From Streptomyces alboniger (lineage in GTDB: Bacteria; Actinomycetota; Actinomycetes; Streptomycetales; Streptomycetaceae), in assembly GCF_008704395.1 (NCBI RefSeq), contig NZ_CP023695.1, forward strand, positions 2,480,001-2,544,000: 64,000 nucleotides of DNA. The letters run 5' to 3'. This document shows, piece after piece, positions 14,776-22,296 of this stretch (within the stretch, counting starts at the first letter, position 1; the number at the start of each line of letters is the position of its first letter). A program made the position numbers and the translations under genes. The notes beneath the pieces are model-generated. The model did no database searches. It saw only the letters and a program-made list of their open reading frames with translations, and had not been told where the DNA came from.

Positions 14776-16014
14776 ATGAAGTCCCTCCTGCCTCCACCGG
14801 GCCCGACCCGGCTGCTCACCGTCATCACGATGGTGATGTCGCTGGGCCAGGGGCTGTGGATGGCGCTCAGTTCGATCTACGCGGTCACGATGCTGCACCT
14901 GACCCCCGGCCAGCTCGGCATCAGTGTGAGCGTCGCCGCGGCGATCGTCCTGCTGTGCAGCATCCCTCTGGGTCACCTCGCCGACCGGGCAGGTCCCCGC
15001 ACCGTGCAGATGTGGTCCTTCCTGGCCCTGGCCGCCCTGACCGCGGCGCTGCTGCTCGCGACCGACTTCTGGGCCTACCTCGTCATCGTCGCCGCCCAGG
15101 GCGTCGCCTACAGATCCGGCCGGAGCGCCCGCAAGGCGATGATCGCCGGACTGGTCCCCGCCGCGGGACGCGTGAAGGTGCTCGCCCAGGTGCGCGCGGC
15201 TTCCAACGCGAGCATCTCCGTCGGTGCCTGCCTCGCCGGTCTCGTCCTGGCGGTGGGCTCACGCGGGGCGTACCAGAGCGCGGTCCTCTTCATCACCGTC
15301 ACCTTCCTGCTCACGGGACTGCTCACCGCGAAGGAACCGCCCGTCCCACCGGTCCCGGCGTCTGCGGGTACCGCGCTCGCCGTACTGCGCGACGTACCGT
15401 TCCTGTCGTTCGCCGCGCTGGACGGGCTGCTGACCACCCACACCGTCCTCCTGGACGTCATCCTGCCGTTGTGGGTGCTCCAGCACACGGGCGCGCCGCG
15501 CTGGATGAGCGCGGCCATCCTCCTGGTCAACACCATCCTGGTGGTGGCCGTCCAGAGCCGCGCCGCACGGGGCGCCGACTCCCCCGCGGCGGCCGCGCGC
15601 GCCAGCTTCCAGGGTGCCGGCTGCGTCGCGGCCGCCTGCCTGCTCTTCGCCCTGAGCGACGGAACCGCGATGGTCGCGACCTGTGTGCTCCTCGTGGTCG
15701 GCGCTGTCGCCCACGCCCTCGGCGAGGTACGTCAGGCGGCCGGCAGCTGGGGCATCGCCTTCGACCTCGCCCCGGATCACGCTCAGGGCCAGTACCAAGC
15801 CACTCACGCCATGGGCCAGGACGTGGGCAAGCTCGTCGCGCCCGCGGCGTTCACCTGGCTGGTGCTCGAACACGGGGCCCTGGGATGGGTGGTGCTCGCG
15901 GCGGTCTTCGCGCTCCTCGGAGCGGCGATCTCTCCGGTGGTCACCCTTGCCGTCCGGGCTCGATCTCGTGGCGTGTCGCTGCAAAGAGAGCGACCGCCGC
16001 AGGCGCACAGTTGA
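14776..16014 (+). CDS. MFS exporter, probable efflux pump of the cluster product
   Basis: A 412-residue major facilitator transporter with about 12 hydrophobic segments and the family motif between helices 2 and 3 (PLGHLADRAGPRTVQ, about 67-81). The ATG has GAGGAG upstream. It is transcribed divergently from the nine-gene operon over a 260-bp shared promoter region, the usual arrangement for a self-resistance exporter. The substrate is inferred to be the product of that operon; sequence alone only supports drug/metabolite efflux. It ends 33 bases before the tRNA-Met gene, which lies on the other strand. Confidence 0.88.
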   Translation: MKSLLPPPGPTRLLTVITMVMSLGQGLWMALSSIYAVTMLHLTPGQLGISVSVAAAIVLLCSIPLGHLADRAGPRTVQMWSFLALAALTAALLLATDFWAYLVIVAAQGVAYRSGRSARKAMIAGLVPAAGRVKVLAQVRAASNASISVGACLAGLVLAVGSRGAYQSAVLFITVTFLLTGLLTAKEPPVPPVPASAGTALAVLRDVPFLSFAALDGLLTTHTVLLDVILPLWVLQHTGAPRWMSAAILLVNTILVVAVQSRAARGADSPAAAARASFQGAGCVAAACLLFALSDGTAMVATCVLLVVGAVAHALGEVRQAAGSWGIAFDLAPDHAQGQYQATHAMGQDVGKLVAPAAFTWLVLEHGALGWVVLAAVFALLGAAISPVVTLAVRARSRGVSLQRERPPQAHS

Positions 16015-16047
16015 CGCAGGTGGAATCGTTCCTGCGCCCTGACGCCG

Positions 16048-16124
16048 TGGTGGGGCGGGTGGGACTCGAACCCACGGCCGACGGATTATGAGTCCGCTGC
16101 TCTAACCGGCTGAGCTACCGCCCC
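16048..16124 (-). tRNA. tRNA-Met (anticodon CAT), elongator type
   Basis: The minus strand folds as a complete tRNA. The acceptor stem is GGGGCGG at 16124-16118 with CCGCCCC at 16058-16052. The D-arm carries TAGCTCAGCCGGTTAGAGC, the anticodon loop reads CTCATAA (anticodon CAT), and the T-arm has GGTTCGAGTCC. The discriminator A is at 16051 and an encoded CCA follows at 16050-16048. CAT is shared by elongator Met, initiator Met and lysidine-modified Ile2. A first G-C acceptor pair rules against initiator, while Ile2 cannot be excluded by eye. Confidence 0.93.
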
Positions 16125-16256
16125 TAACGGCGCGTCGCGCACATTTGTGCGCGCCGTCTGCCGCAGCATAGCCGCTCATACGATCTCCTGCTTCGGATGG
16201 TCGGCAACGCTCGACGATGAGGACCACAGGGCTGCCCGCGTGGTTCCACCGGGCAC

Positions 16257-16292
16257 GAAAAAGGACCCCGGAGAGATCTCACAGGGGTCCTT
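16257..16292 (-). terminator. Rho-independent terminator of the tRNA-Asn transcript
   Basis: A perfect 9-bp inverted repeat, AAGGACCCC at 16261-16269 and GGGGTCCTT at 16284-16292, lies just downstream of the two tRNA-Asn genes. Read on the minus strand the stem is followed by TTTT from the A-run at 16257-16262, giving a classic intrinsic terminator. Confidence 0.8.
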
Positions 16293-16300
16293 CCTCACAG

Positions 16301-16373
16301 CTCTCCCGACTGGACTCGAACCAGTAACCTGCCGGTTAACAGCCGGCTGCTCTGCCAATTGAGCTACAGGAGA
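16301..16373 (-). tRNA. tRNA-Asn (anticodon GTT), copy 2 of a tandem pair
   Basis: The 5' acceptor TCTCCTG (16373-16367) pairs with CGGGAGA (16308-16302), including one G-U. The anticodon loop is CTGTTAA (anticodon GTT), the T-arm has GGTTCGAGTCC, and the discriminator is G at 16301. No CCA is encoded (the next bases read CTG). It is downstream of the other copy in the same transcript, with a 5-nt gap, and is followed by a terminator hairpin. Confidence 0.95.
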
Positions 16374-16378
16374 CCGAG

Positions 16379-16451
16379 CTCCCCCGACTGGACTCGAACC
16401 AGTAACCTGCCGGTTAACAGCCGGCTGCTCTGCCAATTGAGCTACAGGGGA
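16379..16451 (-). tRNA. tRNA-Asn (anticodon GTT), copy 1 of a tandem pair
   Basis: The acceptor TCCCCTG (16451-16445) pairs with CGGGGGA (16386-16380), and the discriminator is G at 16379. From the D-arm through the T-arm it is identical to the copy at 16301-16373; only the acceptor stem differs (C and G pairs in place of U-A or A-U pairs). No CCA is encoded. The two genes sit 5 nt apart and must be processed from one precursor. Confidence 0.95.
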
Positions 16452-16612
16452 TCGTCTCGTTTGCATCGAACGCACCTAGCTGGGAACTCTCCGGGCGGCG
16501 GGCGCTCGCTGCGACACATACATTAGCGCAAGCAGGGGGGTGCTCCGCCAATCGGTATCCCTCAGCCGATCAGTAGGCGAGTGGCAGACGAGGCAAGGGA
16601 AGGGTGGCAGCC

Positions 16613-16915
16613 ATGCGGTACCGGCTCACATTCGTGGCGGGACTGGCCCTCGGGTACGTACTCGGGACCCGGGCCGGACGCGAGCGCTACGAGAAGCTGA
16701 AGAAGTCCGCCCGTGAGATCGCGCAGAACCCGGCCGTGCGCAACACCGTCGAGTCGGCGGGCCAGCAGGGACGCGAGGTGGCGGGCAAGGCCTTCCACAC
16801 GGTGTCCGAGAAGGTCGGGGACAAGATGCCCGACTCGGTGGCCGACCGGGTGCGGTCGCTGCGCGAGCGGGGGCAGGGGCCCGGCGAGGACGACTGGGGC
16901 ACGACCAACACATAG
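16613..16915 (+). CDS. Small YtxH-like membrane protein
   Basis: A 100-residue protein with one N-terminal membrane segment (about residues 4-19, LTFVAGLALGYVLGTRAG) followed by a charged, predicted helical tail. This layout matches the small YtxH-domain proteins common in actinobacteria. The ATG at 16613 has an AGGG-type ribosome site 8-9 nt upstream; an in-frame GTG at 16604 would add only three residues. The 'GTRAGRERYE' motif after the membrane segment is conserved in this group as I recall. The function is unknown; a link to envelope stress is only by analogy. Confidence 0.8.
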   Translation: MRYRLTFVAGLALGYVLGTRAGRERYEKLKKSAREIAQNPAVRNTVESAGQQGREVAGKAFHTVSEKVGDKMPDSVADRVRSLRERGQGPGEDDWGTTNT

Positions 16916-16930
16916 CCGTCGGCTCGTAGC

Positions 16931-16965
16931 GGTCACGGGTCACGGGTCACGGGTCACGAGTCACG
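16931..16965 (+). repeat. Heptamer tandem repeat GGTCACG x4 plus AGTCACG
   Basis: Four perfect copies of GGTCACG are followed by one copy with a single change (AGTCACG), in the 102-bp gap between the YtxH-like gene and the sugar kinase. It is non-coding, and the copy number may vary between strains by slippage. Confidence 0.9.
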
Positions 16966-17017
16966 AGTAGCGAACACAGGTACGGGACACGTCCCGCGGT
17001 GCGGCAGAATTCCTTGC

Positions 17018-18445
17018 ATGGGGATAGTCGCAGGGTTGGACAGTTCGCCCGATTTCACGCGCATTGTGGTCTGTGACACGGACACGGGCGCCGTACTCAA
17101 GCAGGGTTATGCCCCGCATCCGCTGGAGAGCGCCGAGGGCGGCGGACGGCCGGCCGACGTCGATCCACAGGCCTGGCTGCTCTCCCTCGGCGAGGCGGCG
17201 GGGGGCGGACTGCTCGAAGGCGTGCAGGCCATCGGCGTCTCCGCCCAGCAGAACGCCCTCGTGCCGCTCGACAGCCACGGCAACACCGTGCGGCCCGCGC
17301 TCGTCGGCAACGACCGGCGGGCGCAGGTGGCCGCGGTCGACCTGATCGACGCCCTCGGCGGCCGCGAGGCCTGGGCGCAGGCCGTGGGGTGCGTGCCGCA
17401 GTCCGCGCAGCCGGTGACGAAGCTCCGCTGGCTGGCGAGGACCGAACCGGAGGCCGCCCGGCACGTGGCCGCCCTGATGCAGGCCCCCGACTGGCTCGTG
17501 TGGCAGCTCCTCGGCCGTCCCGCGCGGCGTACGACCGACCGCGGCGGGGCCTCCGGCACCGGCTACTGGTCGGCGGCGACCGGCTCGTACCGCCCCGACC
17601 TGGTCGAGATGGCCCTCGGGCACCAGGCGATGCTGCCCGAGGTGATCGGGCCCGCCGAGCCCGCGGGGACGACGCCCGAGGGGCTGCTCATATCCGCGGG
17701 GACCGGCGAGACGATGGCCGCCGCCTTCGGGCTCGGGGTGCGGCAGGGCGACGCCGTGGTCTCGCTCGGGGCCTCCGGGTCGGTGATGGCGGTGCACCAC
17801 GAGGCGCTGGCCGACCCCTACGGGATGATCACCTCGCTCGCGGACGCCACGGGCCTGCACCTGCCGGTGGTGCACACGATGAACGCCGTGCGGGTGCTGC
17901 GCGGCACCGCCGAGATGCTGGGCGTCGCGGATCTGGAGGAGCTGTCCGCGCTCGCGATGAAGTCGACGCCGGGGGCGCACGGCCTCGTACTCCTGCCCTA
18001 TCTGGAGGGCGAGAAGACGCCCAGCCTGCCGCACGCCGCGGGGACGCTGACCGGGCTGCGGCGCGAGTCGATGAAGCCCGAGCATCTGGCGCGGGCCGCG
18101 TTCGAGGGCATGCTCTGCGGGCTCGGGGACGCGCTGGACGTGCTGCGCGGGCGGGGTGTCGAGGTGCGGCGGGTGTTCCTGCTGGGCGCCGCCGCCGAGC
18201 TGCCCGCCGTGCAGGCGGCGGCCCCGATGCTCTTCGGTACGCAGGTCGTGGTGCCGCAGCCCGCGGACTACGCGGCGATCGGTGCCGCGCGCCAGGCCGC
18301 GTGGGCGCTGACCGGTCAACTGCCGCTCTGGCAGGGGGCCGCGGCGCAGGTCTTCGAGGCGGGCGAGGAGCTGGCGGTGGGTCAGGCGGTGCGGCAGCAG
18401 TACGCGACGGTGCGGGAGCAGTCGCACCCCGGGGCGTTCTCCTGA
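17018..18445 (+). CDS. FGGY-family carbohydrate kinase (xylulokinase-like)
   Basis: A 475-residue FGGY sugar kinase, normal family length. The two actin-like ATPase halves are recognisable: the N-terminal phosphate loop begins GIVAGLDSSPDFTRIVV, and the C-terminal half contains VVSLGASGSVMA and a late VRRVFLLGAAAELPAVQ adenosine-binding segment. The catalytic Asp is expected in ALVGNDRRAQ near 93-102. The N-terminal loop reads LDSSPDFT where most xylulokinases have the D-x-G-T-x-S/T pattern, a variant I recall in actinobacterial orthologues. It would phosphorylate a ketose such as D-xylulose. No other pentose genes adjoin it, so the substrate is unproven. Confidence 0.85.
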   Translation: MGIVAGLDSSPDFTRIVVCDTDTGAVLKQGYAPHPLESAEGGGRPADVDPQAWLLSLGEAAGGGLLEGVQAIGVSAQQNALVPLDSHGNTVRPALVGNDRRAQVAAVDLIDALGGREAWAQAVGCVPQSAQPVTKLRWLARTEPEAARHVAALMQAPDWLVWQLLGRPARRTTDRGGASGTGYWSAATGSYRPDLVEMALGHQAMLPEVIGPAEPAGTTPEGLLISAGTGETMAAAFGLGVRQGDAVVSLGASGSVMAVHHEALADPYGMITSLADATGLHLPVVHTMNAVRVLRGTAEMLGVADLEELSALAMKSTPGAHGLVLLPYLEGEKTPSLPHAAGTLTGLRRESMKPEHLARAAFEGMLCGLGDALDVLRGRGVEVRRVFLLGAAAELPAVQAAAPMLFGTQVVVPQPADYAAIGAARQAAWALTGQLPLWQGAAAQVFEAGEELAVGQAVRQQYATVREQSHPGAFS

Positions 18446-18630
18446 GCCTCTCCGGCTCCTGAGCCCCGCCGGAGCAGGGCTCCGCAATTCTTGAGTGAGC
18501 CCACTTCTTTACCCGGGCTTATTTTTGACTCAGTCATGGGTTAATCGCTTGCACCCCGAGGGGGCGGGTGTCGCAGGATAGGTGGCGTCCTCGCCAACTT
18601 GCCGACACCCGACTCCTCGAGAGACCGAGC
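18446..18630 (+). promoter_or_regulatory. Promoter region of the ABC exporter operon with an 11-bp palindrome
   Basis: This 185-bp spacer contains a perfect palindrome TGACT-C-AGTCA at 18526-18536, overlapping a TTGACT that could serve as a -35 element. A second possible promoter is TTGCAC at 18550-18555 with CAGGAT some 19 nt downstream. The palindrome is the kind of site bound by MarR or GntR proteins; no such regulator gene is adjacent. Confidence 0.45.
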
Positions 18631-20364
18631 GTGCTCATACGACTCCTGCGGACGCACCTGCGCCCGTACAAGAAACCGATCGCCCTGCTGGTACTCCTAC
18701 AGTTCCTCCAGACCTGCGCCTCGCTCTATCTGCCCACCCTGAACGCCGACATCATCGACAACGGTGTCGTGGACGGGGACACGGGCTACATCCTGACCTT
18801 CGGCGGCATCATGATCGCCGTCACCGTCGTGCAGATGGCCTGCAACATCGGCGCCGTCTTCTACGGGGCGCGGACCGCCGCCGCGCTCGGACGGGACGTG
18901 CGGGCAGCCGTCTTCGACCGTGTGCAGTCCTTCTCGGCACGCGAGGTGGGCCAGTTCGGCGCCTCCTCGCTGATCACGCGGACCACCAATGACGTCCAGC
19001 AGGTGCAGATGCTGGTCCTCATGTCGTTCACGCTGATGGTGACCGCGCCCATCATGTGCGTGGGCGGCATCGTGATGGCGCTCGGCCTGGACGTGCCGCT
19101 CTCCGGTGTCCTGGTCGCCGTCGTGCCCGTGCTCGGCGTCAGTGTGAGCGTGATCGTGCGGCGGCTGCGGCCGCTGTTCCGCACCATGCAGGTGCGGCTC
19201 GACACCGTGAACCGGGTACTGCGCGAGCAGATCACCGGCAACCGCGTCATCCGCGCCTTCGTCCGTGACGCGTACGAGAAGGAGCGGTTCCGCGAGGCGA
19301 ACGCCGATCTGACCGACGTATCGCTCGGGACCGGCAAGCTGCTCGCGCTGATGTTCCCGATCGTGATGACCGTCGTGAACATCTCCTCGGTCGCGGTGGT
19401 GTGGTTCGGCGCGCACCGCATCGACGACGGCGGCATGGAGATCGGCGCGCTCACCGCGTTCCTCGCCTATCTGATGCAGATCGTGATGTCCGTGATGATG
19501 GCCACCTTCATGTTCATGATGGTGCCGCGCGCGGAGGTCTGCGCCGAGCGCATCGAGGAGGTCCTGGACACCGAGAGCAGTGTGGTGCCCCCGACCGCCC
19601 CGGTCCGCGAGCTGCGCAGCCACGGGCACCTGGAGGTCCGGGGCGCGGGTTTCCGCTACCCCGGCGCCGAGGAGCCCGTCCTGAAGGGCGTCGACCTGCT
19701 CGCCAGGCCCGGTGAGACGACCGCCGTGATCGGGTCCACCGGCAGCGGCAAGTCGACGCTGCTCAGCCTCGTACCGCGACTGATCGACGCGACGGAGGGC
19801 CAGGTCCTGGTCGGCGGCGTGGACGTGGGCACGATCGACCCCGCGCTGCTCGCCAGGACGGTGAGCCTCGTCCCGCAGAAGCCGTACCTCTTCGCCGGCA
19901 CCGTCGCGAGCAACCTTCGCTACGGCAACCCGGACGCGACGGACGAGGAGCTGTGGCACGCCCTTGAGGTCGCCCAGGCCAAGGAGTTCGTCGAGGGTCT
20001 CGACGAGGGGCTCGGCGCGCCCATCTCGCAGGGCGGCACGAACGTATCCGGTGGTCAGCGCCAGCGCCTGGCCATCGCACGCACGCTGGTGCAGCGCCCG
20101 GAGATCTACCTCTTCGACGACTCGTTCTCCGCGCTCGACTACGCCACGGACGCGGCGCTGCGCGGCGCCCTGTCCCGTGAGACCGCCGAGGCGACCGTGG
20201 TCATCGTCGCCCAGCGCGTGTCCACCATCCGCGACGCCGACCGCATCCTCGTGCTCGACGAGGGCCGGGTGGTGGGCGCCGGACGGCACCACGAGCTGAT
20301 GGAGAGCAATGAGACCTACCGGGAGATCGTCCTCTCCCAGCTGACGGAAGCGGAGGCCGCGTAA
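18631..20364 (+). CDS. ABC exporter half-transporter, degenerate-site subunit
   Basis: A 577-residue fused membrane-ATPase ABC exporter half from the proposed GTG start (VLIRLLRTHLRPYKKP). A GTG at 18568 would add 21 residues that do not look like family sequence. Six membrane helices lie in residues 15-310. The nucleotide domain has Walker A GSTGSGKST, a canonical signature VSGGQRQ, and a Walker B ending LFDDSFSALD, in which the catalytic Glu is replaced by Asp. This is the subunit that contributes the good signature but the poor Walker B. Its TAA stop overlaps the next gene's ATG by one base, so the two form a heterodimer. Relatives include Rv1272c/Rv1273c and TM287/288-type multidrug or lipid exporters. 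Confidence 0.9.
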   Translation: MLIRLLRTHLRPYKKPIALLVLLQFLQTCASLYLPTLNADIIDNGVVDGDTGYILTFGGIMIAVTVVQMACNIGAVFYGARTAAALGRDVRAAVFDRVQSFSAREVGQFGASSLITRTTNDVQQVQMLVLMSFTLMVTAPIMCVGGIVMALGLDVPLSGVLVAVVPVLGVSVSVIVRRLRPLFRTMQVRLDTVNRVLREQITGNRVIRAFVRDAYEKERFREANADLTDVSLGTGKLLALMFPIVMTVVNISSVAVVWFGAHRIDDGGMEIGALTAFLAYLMQIVMSVMMATFMFMMVPRAEVCAERIEEVLDTESSVVPPTAPVRELRSHGHLEVRGAGFRYPGAEEPVLKGVDLLARPGETTAVIGSTGSGKSTLLSLVPRLIDATEGQVLVGGVDVGTIDPALLARTVSLVPQKPYLFAGTVASNLRYGNPDATDEELWHALEVAQAKEFVEGLDEGLGAPISQGGTNVSGGQRQRLAIARTLVQRPEIYLFDDSFSALDYATDAALRGALSRETAEATVVIVAQRVSTIRDADRILVLDEGRVVGAGRHHELMESNETYREIVLSQLTEAEAA

Positions 20365-22283
20365 TGGCTGGTCCTGGCGGACCGATGATGGGCCCCGACT
20401 CCCGGTCGATGGACTTCAAGGGCTCCGGCAAGCGGCTGCTCGCGCAGTTCAGGCCGGAACGGATCACGATGTACGGGATGCTCGCGGCCGGGATCCTGAG
20501 CGTCGCGCTCTCCGTCCTCGGCCCGAAGATCCTCGGTAAGGCGACCGACCTGCTCTTCGCGGGCATCGTCGGCCGTGACATGCCGGACGGCCTGACGAAG
20601 GAACAGGTCATCGAGGGGATGCGCGACAGGGGCGACGGCAGCAAGGCCGACATGCTCACCGGCGTCGACTTCACGCCCGGCGAGGGCATCGACTTCGGGG
20701 CGATGGGCGAGGTCCTGCTGCTCGCGCTCGGCACGTTCCTGGCGGCGGGCCTGCTGATGGCGGTCGCCACCCGGCTGTCCAACCGCGCCATCAACAACAC
20801 CGTCTTCCGGATGCGCGGCGACGTCCAGGAGAAGCTGTCTCGCCTTCCGCTGTCGTACTTCGACAAGCGGCAGCGCGGCGAGGTGCTGAGCCGGGCCACG
20901 AACGACATCGACAACATCAACCAGACGTTGCAGCAGACGATGGGCCAGCTCATCAACTCGCTGCTGACGATCATCGGCGTCCTGGTGATGATGTTCTGGG
21001 TGTCGCCGCTGCTCGCGCTGGTGGCGCTGATCACCGTGCCGCTGTCGTTCCTCGTGGCGACGAAGGTCGGCAAGCGGTCGCAGCCCCAGTTCGTGCAGCA
21101 GTGGAAGTCCACCGGCAAGCTGAACGCGCACATCGAGGAGATGTACACCGGTCACGCGCTCGTGAAGGTGTTCGGCCGGCAGGAGGAGTCGGCGAAGGCG
21201 TTCGCCGAGCAGAACGAGCAGCTGTACGAGGCCGGGTTCAAGGCGCAGTTCAACAGCGGTGTCATGCAGCCGCTGATGTTCTTCATGTCCAACCTCAACT
21301 ACGTGCTCGTGGCCGTCGTCGGTGGTCTGCGGGTCGCGTCCGGGGCGCTGTCCATCGGTGATGTGCAGGCCTTCATCCAGTACTCGCGGCAGTTCTCGAT
21401 GCCGCTCACGCAGGTCGCCTCGATGGCGAACCTCGTACAGTCGGGCGTCGCCTCGGCCGAGCGGATCTTCGAGATCCTCGACGCGGAGGAGCAGGAGGCC
21501 GACCCGGTCCCCGGCGAGCGGCCGGCGAAGCTGACCGGGCGGGTCGAGATGGAGCACGTGTCCTTCCGCTACACCGAGGACAAGCCGCTCATCGAGGACC
21601 TGTCCCTGGTCGTGGACCCGGGCCACACGGTCGCCATCGTGGGGCCGACCGGTGCGGGCAAGACGACGCTGGTGAACCTCCTGATGCGGTTCTACGAGGT
21701 GACGGGCGGGCGCATCACCCTGGACGGGGTCGACATCGCCAGGATGTCGCGGGACGAGCTGCGGACCGGCGTCGGCATGGTCCTCCAGGACACCTGGCTG
21801 TTCGGCGGCACCATCGCGGAGAACATCGCGTACGGCGCCGCGAAGGACGTCACGCGCGAGGAGGTCGAGGAGGCGGCGCGGGCCGCGCACGTGGACCGCT
21901 TCGTGCGGACGCTGCCCGACGGGTACGACACTGTGATCGACGACGACGGCACCGGCGTGAGCGCGGGCGAGAAGCAGCTCATCACCATCGCGCGGGCGTT
22001 CCTGTCGGATCCGGTGATCCTGGTGCTCGACGAGGCGACCAGTTCGGTCGACACGCGCACGGAGGTGCTCATCCAGAAGGCGATGGCCCGCCTCGCTCAC
22101 GGGCGCACGTCGTTCGTCATCGCGCACCGGCTGTCCACGATCCGGGACGCGGACACCATTCTGGTGATGGAGAACGGTGCGATCGTCGAGCAGGGTACGC
22201 ATGACGCCTTGCTGGCGGCCGGTGGGGCGTATGCGCGGTTGTACGCCGCTCAGTTCGCGGAGGCGGTGGCGGAGGTCGACTGA
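20364..22283 (+). CDS. ABC exporter half-transporter, catalytic-site subunit
   Basis: A 639-residue partner of the preceding gene with the same layout. An extra loop of about 70 residues between helices 1 and 2 (roughly 60-125) is typical of this subunit. Walker A is GPTGAGKTT and Walker B is canonical VLDEATSSVD, but the signature reads VSAGEKQ instead of SGGQ. Together with the partner's changed Walker B this produces one consensus and one degenerate ATP site, as in other heterodimeric exporters. The gene ends 13 bp from the convergent sigma factor gene. The substrate is not known. Confidence 0.92.
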   Translation: MAGPGGPMMGPDSRSMDFKGSGKRLLAQFRPERITMYGMLAAGILSVALSVLGPKILGKATDLLFAGIVGRDMPDGLTKEQVIEGMRDRGDGSKADMLTGVDFTPGEGIDFGAMGEVLLLALGTFLAAGLLMAVATRLSNRAINNTVFRMRGDVQEKLSRLPLSYFDKRQRGEVLSRATNDIDNINQTLQQTMGQLINSLLTIIGVLVMMFWVSPLLALVALITVPLSFLVATKVGKRSQPQFVQQWKSTGKLNAHIEEMYTGHALVKVFGRQEESAKAFAEQNEQLYEAGFKAQFNSGVMQPLMFFMSNLNYVLVAVVGGLRVASGALSIGDVQAFIQYSRQFSMPLTQVASMANLVQSGVASAERIFEILDAEEQEADPVPGERPAKLTGRVEMEHVSFRYTEDKPLIEDLSLVVDPGHTVAIVGPTGAGKTTLVNLLMRFYEVTGGRITLDGVDIARMSRDELRTGVGMVLQDTWLFGGTIAENIAYGAAKDVTREEVEEAARAAHVDRFVRTLPDGYDTVIDDDGTGVSAGEKQLITIARAFLSDPVILVLDEATSSVDTRTEVLIQKAMARLAHGRTSFVIAHRLSTIRDADTILVMENGAIVEQGTHDALLAAGGAYARLYAAQFAEAVAEVD

Positions 22284-22296
22284 GCGCCGCCGGGGC

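Noticed and set aside
16048..16451. Prophage or integrative element at the tRNA locus
   Set aside because: No integrase, excisionase, phage gene or duplicated tRNA 3' end was found in the window.
16931..16965. CRISPR-like array
   Set aside because: The units are 7 bp with no spacers and there are no cas genes; it is a simple tandem repeat.
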